Shown: positions 45,142-55,319 of the stretch, piece after piece
Layout of the letters: every line of letters begins with the position of its first letter
How positions within the stretch are numbered: position 1 is the first letter of the stretch
Source of the DNA: Orychophragmus violaceus
Taxonomy: Eukaryota > Streptophyta > Magnoliopsida > Brassicales > Brassicaceae
DNA: 64,000 bases
Assembly (NCBI GenBank): GCA_030180135.1
Contig: CM058231.1
Coordinates: 23,439,034 to 23,503,033 of the forward strand
Reading direction: 5' to 3'
Made by a program: the position numbers and the translations under genes
Notes under the pieces: generated by a model
Seen by the model: only the letters and a program-made list of their open reading frames with translations
Told to the model about the DNA's origin: nothing
Databases searched by the model: none

Positions 45142-46245
45142 ATGGCCCAAAGGCAATACCAATTTCTCTCGGAGATAAACAAGTCGACGACCAAATGGAG
45201 TTTGAGATTGAAGGTCCTTCCGTCTTGGATGTTTGAAGAAGTCTTCACCGGCAAAACCATCAAACTACTTTTGGTGGATGAACAAATTATCTTAATATTA
45301 TACATATAAGTTTATATATTTGTATTTAACTAATAGTTAGATAATCTTTGTTCGTACGCTGTATTAAGTTTTTGTATGATTCGCTTTATAACAACAGGGT
45401 CAAAGGATATAAGGACAACTATGGGGTGATTTTGTTGGAATTTCGACTGGTTGTTGGAATCTAAGGGCCACTGGGTTCAATGGGATAATGTTCTTATCCT
45501 TAATAGGCCAATGGTAGGCCGTTTGACAGATAGTTTATTCTCTTTGTGTCGAATCCGTTCGAGTATAATCTAGAGAATTCCATTCCCTAATGGTCAGCAC
45601 TACTTTGACTTAAATCCTATACATGGCGTTTCAAACGGCACTATAACTCGCACTTATCCAATCAGTATAATTTTTGGTGTTTATTTTTATGGGACGTTTT
45701 TATTTATTGGAGTTGGTTATGGATTTGTTTGGTTTTTTTTTAGATATAGATTTGATTGGTGTTGTGCTTGGAATTGATGGCTTCGGAAGAGATCCAGTGG
45801 ATCACACAAAGGATCGGAAAATGAATTACTGGAGGCTTCTTCAAGTAAAATTTCCAATTATAGATTTGGAGTAAGTAAAACTTCCATTTATCTCATGTAG
45901 AATATTCTTAGAATATCTGAAAGCTTATTTGTAGTTAATATTGGCAAAAACGAGTCATTGGATTGTGTGGTAAATGGTGATCTTGTTGTTAGGTTGGTGA
46001 TGGCATGAGCCAAAGTCCGAATGGGATATTGTTCTACTTATTCTAATGCTTTAATATCGTCAAAGATAGTGCTGGTATGAAGAAATTTCAAACAGTTTCT
46101 AAATTTGTTCCAGTCACTGTAGAATAACAAATAATTAAAATTTCTTTTCGATTAGGGTTGGTGAGATTGGAGGCTATTCAACGAGTTTCTAAGATACGCT
46201 TTGATGCGTATAAAGTTGAAGAGTTCCGTGATTTTGTCCAGAGGT
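45142..46245 (+). pseudogene. RPA70-like pseudogene Y, right copy
   Basis: Exon 1 is open from ATG 45142: MAQRQYQFLSEINKSTTKW, then LKVLPSWMFEEVFTGK and KLLLVDEQ (to about 45285), with the spacing of an RPA-type N-terminal OB fold. A middle exon (about 45400-45650) reads WLLESKGHWVQWDNVLI and GRLTDSLFSLCRIRSS in one frame after an early stop. The next (about 45744-45871) has DLIGVVLGIDGFGRDP, and a final piece near 46155-46245 has KIRFDAYKVEEFRDFV. Start and exon 1 are better preserved than in the left copy. Family placement is by resemblance and neighbourhood. Confidence 0.55.
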
Positions 46246-47094
46246 ATTTATAGAACACCTCATAATTTGATTGTATAGATGTTTGTTTTTTGGGGATATT
46301 ATGTGTTAATTTTTAATATGAATTTTTTTCCTTCAGGTACCCTAAGCCTCCTATATGTTAAGTGATAGATAGTCTGGACCACCTTATTTATTTATTTTCT
46401 TTTATTTCGGAATAGCATTAACTTTAAGTACGTTATAAATTTACACTTAAAACATGAGGAATTTTGTTTATCTTTTTATGAAAAATTGTTTATCTTGATA
46501 CAACGTAGTTTATATGATTTATTTAGTAAAATTTTTTCTTCTCAATTTCATTGGTGATTACCCGTTCAATAATAGCCGCCACTTCCGATGATGTTTTACG
46601 ACGTTATTGCAGAAACATAAAAGTGAATTATGATTTTCTAAATTTAGTTAACTCATGTACATAGTTTATTTGTAACATTGTTGAAATAACTTTTCGATAA
46701 TTATTCATAGTGGTGTACCTAAATATAAAAAATATTGTACATCATCTGAATTAAACGAAAATGTATTAATCAGTTCCATATAAAATCTATTATTAATTGA
46801 ATCATGTATATCACGAATCACAACTATTAGATACGGTATCTATAAATAACTAAATCACTACACATCTTTTGTTAAGATCACATTTAAGAAAATTTAAATA
46901 AGTAATCTATACATTAATATCTGAAGATTTTCAATTTAATTAGGTAAATTCAATATGGTGCCATTTTTAAAAATCCTGCAAAAATCTATAATCTTTTATA
47001 TATACAAGTGTAGAATACCTTAATGTGCATATCATCATCTCTAAAAAAAAAAACCCTAAAACTATTTCGTCTTGATTTGTGAGACATCTTCTTA
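46246..47094. other. AT-rich spacer between Y and Z, right arm
   Basis: Counterpart of 17063-17894. No gene seen. Confidence 0.6.
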
Positions 47095-48232
47095 ATGTCG
47101 AATTTCGTTCCATTAAAAAACTATCCTTTCAAAATGTTAACCCTACTATTTATGTCACTACTGTGCATAAATGGATTACATATGTTGATGTGAAGCAAAC
47201 ATATTTCTTGATTTTGGCAGATGAATCCGTAAGTAATTTTCAATTTGATAAGTTTTTATAATAGTGCGAAATAAGGTTTTGGCACATAATATATTTCACT
47301 TCATTAAATCATGAAAATATAATATGAAATTGTAATTATTGTGTTAACTTTTGATTCAATTTATCTTTCTTAGGACTGTAAGATGGAAGCTAAAATTGAA
47401 TATCAAACCAAACTACAGTATGAAATGTTGTTCACCAAAGGCATCAAATCATTCTACCTTTCCAAGTTTTTGATTCAACCTCAAATGAGTACTAATCGTA
47501 CAACTAAACATCCACTTAAGGTTGTTTTCAAACATGAAACCCTGATGACCCTGACTGATGGTTTGACCAAAAGGTTATTTTGTGAATTCAAAAAAAATTG
47601 AAGACATTAAATCAAAAGATAACACGTACTTGATTGGTGAGCCATTCATAGCATTTTCGGATATATATTTGATACAATATGATATACTATTAAAATTCTT
47701 ATTTAATATCACATTGATATAATTGGCTTAATCCGAAGAACTGAAGATTTGGAAGTCATTCATAAAACTGGTCAAAATCCATTCAAGATTAAATTTTAAC
47801 TTATTGATGAAAGTTATTTATTAATCTCTAATCATATAAGTTATGCTTTTTATTTATCTAATTATTACTATATTTTCATTGCTTTTTTATTTATCTGATA
47901 ATTACTCTATATTTTCATTGGTTTTTGTGTAGTGGAAATATCATTTCATGTATTCTGTTTGGCAACCATGCAAAACGATTGTATAGGGCAATCAAACATG
48001 GACCTGATTATATTCATTGTTGTGTTATGTGTTTCTGTACGATTGACGGTTTTCCAGGTTCTTTTACCCTAATCTCTATGATTAATATGTATTGTATGTT
48101 TTAGTTACTGGGAATTAAATATAAATCAAATTAAAATTATACGCATTAATAATAGGAAAAAAGTTTATCACGTCTCTTGACGAGATAACTAAAGTGTTAC
48201 TTGACAATGATATTCCGGACTTTAAGAAGTGA
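47095..48232 (+). pseudogene. RPA70-like pseudogene Z, right copy
   Basis: The uninterrupted counterpart of the gene broken by element B. Exon 1 runs from ATG 47095 to a GTAAGT donor at 47228, but a 1-nt deletion shifts it; the second frame reads NPTIYVTTVHKWITYVD. Exon 2 begins at 47374 with DCKMEAKIEYQTKLQYEM. Later exons have EDLEVIHKTGQNPFKIKF (about 47740-47790), NIISCILFGNHAKRLYRAI (about 47937) and KKFITSLDEITKVLLDND, ending in TGA at 48230-48232. The exon order matches plant RPA70-like proteins. Frameshifts and a stop (KIKF*LIDE) mark it as a pseudogene. Confidence 0.72.
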
Positions 48233-48930
48233 GACTATTATATGTAAGTTTTAATTAAATCATTCCTATAGATATTAATCATCATTGTGACAAATTTCTA
48301 ATTAATTTATTTATTTTCGATCAATTGCATGTATAAGTGGCATTTCTAAATAAATAAAGGGATAATAATAAGTGTATTATTGGATAAGAGAATAATTTGT
48401 GATGGTCATCTTATGGTTTTATATTTTATTTGGTTGTCATGATTATTGGATTTGATTGTTATCATTAAGTGTTTTTATAATTGTGTTTCATTATACAAGC
48501 TCTACAACAAAACACCGTAGATTTGGTTCTACATTCAAAATCAAGGACATAGAAGAAATAAACTTTAAATATTTTATATCCTTAATATTGTTTTTGAAAA
48601 GAAAAAAAATGATCATTGTATTCTATATATATTACAATATCATTCACATATTCCTTTGTTATAATACATATATATATATATATTTCAAACTATGTTAACT
48701 ATTAACATGCCAAAAATATTTTATTTTATATGAATCTAAATATAGATTCAGATACATTAATATTTATTAAAATTATTAATTTTCCGAAAGTTCTCAACTA
48801 ACATTCTTATAGCAGATATTCTGTTATATATTCATTGATAAACAAAAAAAAAATTTCTTATAAATGAGGAAACATTTTATAATATATTAATATTTTATAT
48901 TACTAACCTAAACCTAAACAGTATGGAAAA

Positions 48931-48931
<1 letters not shown>
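48233..48931. other. AT-rich spacer between Z and V, right arm
   Basis: Counterpart of 7674-8429. No gene seen. Confidence 0.6.

Positions 48932-49004
<73 letters not shown>
48932..49004. repeat. (AT)n microsatellite, right arm
   Basis: About 36 AT units, against about 17 at the matching site 7639-7673. Confidence 0.95.
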
Positions 49005-49008
<4 letters not shown>

Positions 49009-49038
49009 TTGTAAGCTGGAAATCACAACTATGATATC

Positions 49039-50090
49039 ATGTATTCGAAAAATTTGGATGTTCTTAATAACAAAAAACTAACAAATATTTCTAATTTACG
49101 GTTTTTTTTTATAAATGGCGAATCAAAGCTCGAATTCTTAGAAAGTGGAACAAGTTTATTTCTTAATTAGTTCTAACGATCGATCTCATACTGGTAGATG
49201 AACGAGTTAGTGTTCAAATTTCGTCAATTAATCTATATTGAGTTGTTAAAATTCAGCACAAACTATATTTATTTAACGTCTCTTTATTCTTTTTAAATTT
49301 CCACGCAGGGTTCTAAAATTCATGCAATAATTCCTCAGAGATTATGACAACCATCTTGGACGAGTATGATTATTGATGATAATACAATAATCACTGAAAC
49401 GTTTAAGGTTCGTTTATGTGAAACACCTCATCATCGAGAAATTTTATTTACTGAGGAAACATCGCTTTGGAGGGTTGTGGATGGGGTTGAGAGCTTTTAC
49501 CGAATTATAAAATAATTTTTATATTTTTTTTGGTTTTGACGTTTTTTGGAAGAGTTATTAATGTTGGTATCCTGCAAACATGGTACCTTGACTCAACACA
49601 ATATAGTTGGAAAACTATTCGTTTTGATTTGATGGATAGCAGGTTAGATATACAAGTGCTCTATTTTATATGTTTCTGAGTATATAACATATTAATTAGT
49701 TCATTGCTCTATTATATTTTAATGTTAATATCATAACTTTGATTACAGGGGTGATATTTTACCTTGCAAACTGACTGATACGTATGCATGTGATTTTGCT
49801 ACTGATTTTTCAATCACTTGGGCTAACAACAACCATGATTTTTCAATAATATGTGTCATACAATTTGGGCTTCTTGATTTCCATAAAAGTAATTACTCAA
49901 TTCATTAGTATAATAATAATTATTAAATAACAAATTATACAAACCTCCATAACTCGATTTATATATTTCGACATTTGTGCATAGGTGAGTACACATGTGA
50001 ACAAGCTCATTGGTCCAGAATTTTTATAGATCCTCAAGATGTCGATGTTCAAGGAATGAAAAGAGTAATTATTACCAAGAATATTTAATA
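49039..50090 (+). pseudogene. RPA70-like pseudogene V, right copy
   Basis: More complete than the left copy. Exon 1 starts at ATG 49039 and contains KWRIKARILRKWNKFIS followed by a stop, then ILVDER. Exon 2 (from about 49311) reads GSKIHAIIPQRL, a stop, then ETFKVRLCETPHHREILF and SLWRVVDGVESF. Further exons: LQTWYLDSTQYSWKTI (about 49575), GDILPCKLTDTYACDF (about 49750) and GEYTCEQAHWSRIFIDP (about 49983-50065). The layout suits two RPA-type OB folds. Multiple stops. Confidence 0.62.
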
Positions 50091-50340
50091 TTCCGAATTT
50101 TATAGATTGTTTAGAATATTCTTATTTATTGTTCAAATTATTTATTAAGCAAGTTAGGCATTTTGTTTAGAATATTCTTATCTATTGTGCTTTCAATCCT
50201 AATGCATAAAATCAAAAGAAGTGAAAAATAACAAAAATAGAGCTAAAATAATTTATAAAGAAAACTCCTTCGTTTTGTTTATCCCCAAAAATTGATATTA
50301 CAAGTCGAACTACAAAAAGAAAATAGAGCTAAACTAATTT

Positions 50341-50800
50341 CTTGAAAGACAAGTTCGTCCAAGCCAAAGCTGGAGTTGTAAGATTAGTTTCTTTCCGCCA
50401 GAAGCCGAACCGTTTTCTCGAAAGACGATTGTGTCGTCTTCTCCCAGCAAGGCTCCCGATTAGATAGAAACTGTTATGAAATCAACACTGGAACCATTGT
50501 TCTCCTCAAGATAAAGTAACCCAAAGGAATCGATCTCAAACAGTCATCTCACCGCTGAGTTACCTTTCTTGAAAGACAATTTCGTCGTATGTCTCTCGCA
50601 AGGCTCATCCCTGATAGTCAGCTGCACAGATGGGAATAGTGATGAAATCAAGACCGGGCAGAGGATCTTCTTGGGGTAAATATAATTCTGAAGCGCGGGC
50701 CTAACCATTTAAAAACGGTTATCTCGCCACCAACCGAGATCCACTGAACATCTTGCTCAAAAGAGCAATTTGTTCCACGTCTTCTGGGACGGGTCGACTC
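50341..50800. repeat. Degenerate repeats around a CTTGAAAGACAATTTCGTC motif
   Basis: The motif recurs near 50341, 50414, 50569 and 50752 (spacing about 73, 155 and 183 bp), and intervening text is also loosely similar (GCAAGGCTC, GATGAAATCAA, ATCTCACCGCTGAG-like). It marks a change from AT-rich pseudogene DNA to more GC-rich retroelement-type DNA. It may belong to an older retroelement. Confidence 0.5.
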
Positions 50801-51579
50801 CGATGTACAATCAGTTGCTCTACAAAAAAAAATCAAGGTTCTGAACTTCGAACATCTGAAACGAAAATAAAAAGAAGGAAGTAACTTACGCGGAAAGAAA
50901 CTGATCCTTGTAATAACATACCAGAGCACGTTACTGAAATTAACGACGCATCAGATCGATCCAAATGAAGGATCTAAGTGCCTCCCTTAAGTTGGGAAGG
51001 GCGACAAACGGAAGAAACCATCGGCACAAATCCATGTATCGACGAGTTTCCCCATAGAAAAAAGAGTATAAGTTCATCGACGAGCTCTGATAGATTTTGG
51101 GATCATCCATCGGACCAGGAATCCACAGATAGCTCGGAGGATGGAGAGCAACATGGAATGCAGCTTGATCGAGGAGGAACAGAGGTTGCCCCAGCCGACC
51201 GCACTGACCGCACGGCCGTGTACCACTTTGACCCGATGCGTCCGGACAATGGGCTACACTTGGAACCACGACCGAACGACCGATTCTCTCGACCCAGACG
51301 ATCTCCTTCCCGACCAAATTCCCAAAACAAGACTAATGGTTGAGACAGAAATACTTTGGTCCGAGCCGATCCATCTGTGGATCAAGAAACTTCAGCTATG
51401 GTCCGATACGCGTCCGAAACGGCCGACCAAACTCTAAGGGATCATACCAAAGGGCTAAGGCTGGAGATCGAACGTGAGACTTTGCAAATGGAACGAGCAG
51501 AACAAGTGTTACTCAAGGAAGCTTTCTTGTGCATGATCCGGGCCGATGCATGACCGAACTAAACCAAGGAAGGAGAGCA
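50801..51579. other. Unassigned sequence upstream of the Gypsy LTR
   Basis: GC-richer than the flanks. Overlapping ORFs of 75-125 codons on both strands (50940-51553) are not recognisable. It may be U3 sequence of the element F LTR or an older element. Confidence 0.4.
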
Positions 51580-52023
51580 GACGATGAGTCACTCTAAGGA
51601 TTCGCTGGATTCGAAGAGTTATTTGACTCTTATTTATTTTTAGTCTTTAGTCTTTCTTATATTTCCTAGGAATTTATTACCACAAAGACTAGTCTCTTTG
51701 ACTTCTAAAAGTCCTATATGTACCAAACCCTTCACTTCATTTTGATCAATCAATTTTCTTCTTATTCTTTTGAGAGTTCATCTCTTTGTTCTCGGTTGAA
51801 CATTTTCGTTTCTTTGGCAAGGGTTACTTCTGAAGCAACAAACCTTCTCAGAGATCGTTGTTAAGGGTTACTTCTTCGAATCTCTCTGAAGTTGGGGAAT
51901 ACCAAAGGCCTTCTGCATCCTTTGACGGTATCCTTCAATCCACCATTGATCCGTGTTGTGCTTGCAATCCGGAATCAACTTATCCATCGATCCAACAAGG
52001 ACTTAATCCTTTTCGGGAATCCA
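51580..52023 (+). repeat. Element F 5' LTR (3' portion; left end uncertain)
   Basis: Ends in CCA at 52023, five bases before the PBS. Contains a possible TATA box (TCTTATATTTCC near 51655) and a pyrimidine-rich R/U5-like stretch. Confidence 0.55.
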
Positions 52024-52028
52024 TTAAG

Positions 52029-52042
52029 TGGTATCAGAGCCA
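52029..52042 (+). other. Element F primer binding site (initiator tRNA-Met)
   Basis: TGGTATCAGAGCCA, a 14-nt match to the complement of the initiator tRNA-Met 3' end. The ~410 bp from here to gag (52453) is leader without a recognisable gene. Confidence 0.9.
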
Positions 52043-52452
52043 CTCTTTGTTGGTATCAATTTCTTTTCATCTTCTCATTTCCTCATTTAAAATTCTTAAA
52101 CACTTCTTCTCTTTCTATCTTGTGTAAGGGATTTGGGCCAATTCGATTTAAAAAAAAGAGTTTGAACGATTTTTTAAAAAAGTTTGTTCTTAAGGCTGAG
52201 GAGAAATCCAGCCTTGAATTGGTTAAGACAAATCCCACCAAAAATCTTTCAACTTTCTATCTTCTTCTTCTTTCCCCCTTGTTGCTTGGAGTATTTGTGG
52301 ATTTGGCTTGAGTTTTTTTGTTGAGAACATTGAGAGATAACTCGGAGTGACCAAACAAATTTGTGAGGCAAACACATGTGTGGGCGAGTTTAAACACTTG
52401 AGAGTGAGAATTTTTCCTCTTAATTTGTTTGTTTAAGTGTTTTCAGGAAGCC

Positions 52453-53819
52453 ATGGCGAGTAGTGAAGAAGAAAGGAGTGAAAATCCTAAAGGCCGAATA
52501 TCTAGCGTTCAAATGCGAGCTCTTAATGATCAAATGACGAGAATGATAAATGCAGTTCTTGAAGATATCATTGTTCGGCTTAACATGATTCAGGAGGATC
52601 AACAAGGACAGCCTAGACATACTGCAAGAAGGAACCGTAACCGAAACCGAAGGAACATCCAATCTGATGATGACTAGGGAGAAGAGGAATACTCGGAGGA
52701 AAACCGATCCATTGTCAGATCAAGGAGAGGCAACCGCAACCGAGAGGTGGACAACCCATTTTCAAGGACAAACGACAGCCTTGAGAATCTTAAGCTCAAA
52801 ATCCCATCCTTTCTAGGTAAAAATGATCCTGATATGTACTTGGAATGGGAAAGGAAAACTGAGTTAGTTTTTGATTGTCAAAACTTGTCTGAACTTAAAA
52901 AGGTTAGATTTGCTGCTTTTTTTCTTAGTGGTTATGCAATCAAGTGGTATGATCAGATTTTTACTCTTAAGAGAAGAATGGGAGAGAGGCCAATTTCTTC
53001 TTGGTATGAACTAACCACACTAATGAGAAAGCGATTTGTGCCTAGACATTATAACATGGATCTTCACCATAGACTGAGGCGATTGGTGCAGCGCACAAAG
53101 AGTATGGAAGACTATTTCCAGGAGATGGAGACTCTCATGCTTAAGGCGGATGTAGAAGAGGATTTGGATGCAACCTTGGCTTGTTATCTTGCAGGTTTAA
53201 ACCGGGAAATCCAGGATAGGATGGAGCTACAAGAGTTTGAGAGCGTTTAGGACATGCTCCACAAAGCCATCCTTATTGAACAACAAGTCAAGAGGAGGGG
53301 ATTTTCCAAACCGGCTTTTACTCCAAAACCTAGCTATCAAGACAAAGGTAAGGCTCTTCCTCAGCCAAATTCTGATTTTAATACTAACGCTCCTCCACGG
53401 TTTGACAAGGGCAAAGCCGTGGAATCCACGAGCAGAACTAGAGATATCAGGTGCTTTAGATTTCATGGCGTAGGACGTTATGCTAACAAGTGCCCAAACC
53501 AGAAGATCATGATCTTGCTTGAAAATGGAGAGTATGAGTCCGAGGAAGAGAAGGAGGAAAAAGAGGATCTAGGTCCGATCTTTGATGAAGAACCAGAGCC
53601 GTATGACTATCCAGCTCAAGGACAACTCCTAGTAACTAGAAGATCACTCAGTGTCCAGACTAAACCAGCCAACAACGAACAAAGGGAGAATATTTTCCAT
53701 TCTCGTTGCTTTGTTAATGATAAGGTTTGCTCTTTGATTATTGATGGTGGAAGTTATACTAACGTTGCAAGTGATGTTCTTGTTAAGAAGCTTGGATTGG
53801 AAGTAAGACCGCACCCTCG
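52453..53819 (+). pseudogene. Element F gag and N-terminal protease, interrupted
   Basis: Starts at ATG 52453 (MASSEEERSENPKGR) and keeps one frame to the E insertion, apart from TAG stops at 52675-52677 and 53248-53250. A Retrotrans_gag domain covers about 52780-53240 (KIPSFLGKNDPDMYLEWE, then AFFLSGYAIKWYDQI). The zinc knuckle near 53450 (CFRFHGVGRYANKC) has lost its second Cys and its His. Aspartic protease begins near 53690 with LIIDGGSYTNVAS. After the CCTCG duplication the frame continues in phase at 61135. Confidence 0.88.
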
Positions 53820-54460
53820 TGAAGGAATGTTTAGTGTTAATCCAGATTCAATTCTCAGATTCAACAGTCCTAAACATGCAGATCTAGGTTCTCTTGATTA
53901 GAAACTTAATGGATCTCACCTTATACCTGTTTATGCAGCAGAATGAGAAGGTATAGTCAAATATCAGCAGAGCCACCAAGTGATAACTCCTCCAGAGGTT
54001 CACACACGCACACCAAGCAAGAAAAAGGCTGCTAGACCAAGAGAGAGGAGGCGCAGGGAGAGAGAGAGAAATCGCAGAAGGGGGCTAGGGTTAGAAGGAG
54101 ACTCAGACTTAAGTTTTAATTATAAAACTTGTCTAGTTCCTTTTGGGCTTTTGGGCCCAAATACCAATCTGATTAAATCCCTTGGATTTTAATCAGACCC
54201 ATTAATCTCTCTCTAAGTACGACAAATGCCTGGCACTTTTACCGTACTTCTGCTAAGCCGTTCCTACACATTTTCCTGTTAGCTTAGGCGTGTGACCCAT
54301 ATGGGATCATATAATAAAGGCAATAAGTCCAAGACTTATAGATCATGAGCGGACTCTAGCAAGCCATCATGACCCCCAGTATTATATGACTTATGTCTGA
54401 TCATTGACATACTCTTACTTTCTAGAGACAGTACCGAGATTACTGGACACAATTCCAACA
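53820..54460 (-). repeat. Element E 3' LTR
   Basis: 641 bp, TGAAGGAATGTTTAG to CACAATTCCAACA, related to the element C LTR. Confidence 0.95.
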
Positions 54461-54472
54461 ATCTCCCACTTG
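54461..54472 (-). other. Element E polypurine tract
   Basis: ATCTCCCACTTG on the plus strand next to the 3' LTR. Confidence 0.85.
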
Positions 54473-55319
54473 TACTGGAATCTCTGTATTCATAGTCCTT
54501 TTGTCTCAATATCTCGATTAGTCATAAGGAAAGATTAGTGTCATCCTTATAAAGCCTAATCTTGTTCATCGGACTCTGATTTGATACTGACAATCCAAAC
54601 GACTCGGGAAAGTCCGTTTGAGCATGGCCATGCATTTTCCAGTATTCAAATCTCCGATTGGCCTAGAGATATTCACTCCATTTATATTGGAGGGACAAAT
54701 TCCGTCTTGTTCCATCACTGTAAACTACTCATTTCATAATGTACCCAAACAAGGTCCTTATAACTATCGCAGAACGACAGCGTTAGACAATGATCAAAGT
54801 GCATCAGTCCATGTGCAGTCACATGCATGCGAACTCAGGTCTAAGGACTATACTCTATAGTCGTAGTAAGAATCTCTTATGACACAGATATAAATATCCT
54901 GAAGAGTTCTTATAATCGGGTCTTGTCCGGTCGTATGTACCCTACATACACCTATGTACTGACTTTGATGCCGCGCATCTATGACACACTGAGACTTTGT
55001 CATAAGTCACATACCAATCTAGTCTCACACGGTTGTTGGTGTTCCAATTTCAACAACCTTCGACTAGGGACAGGATGATATAAACCATCTATCAAATATA
55101 GGGTCTCATGATCAAGCTAAATGACTTTGATAACTCAAGATCAAATCACTTACTTCGATGACCTATAAAATGGTTCATATCACTTTGGAACGATTATTTC
55201 ATCACAAATAAAATAATCTTGAAATAATAATTTCAGTAAAACATCATAAAATGTTTTACAAGAACATATCAATAACTAAATAAAGCCCTTTATTAACTCC
55301 CACTGAAATTAAGACTACA
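54473..55319 (-). other. Element E 3' untranslated region
   Basis: Very similar to 32395-33235 of element C. No gene seen. Confidence 0.75.

Larger units (their letters stand above)
43100..49420. repeat. Right arm of inverted duplication of the RPA-like cluster
   Basis: About 6.3 kb matching the reverse complement of 7225-21085 after removal of element B. Carries W (minus), Y, Z and V (plus). Beyond 49420 this arm continues gene V, which the left arm has lost. Confidence 0.85.

Noticed and set aside
50940..51553. Several ORFs of 65-125 codons, considered as a host gene or viral-type protein
   Set aside because: They overlap on both strands, none shows a recognisable motif, and the position suggests LTR or older repeat sequence.
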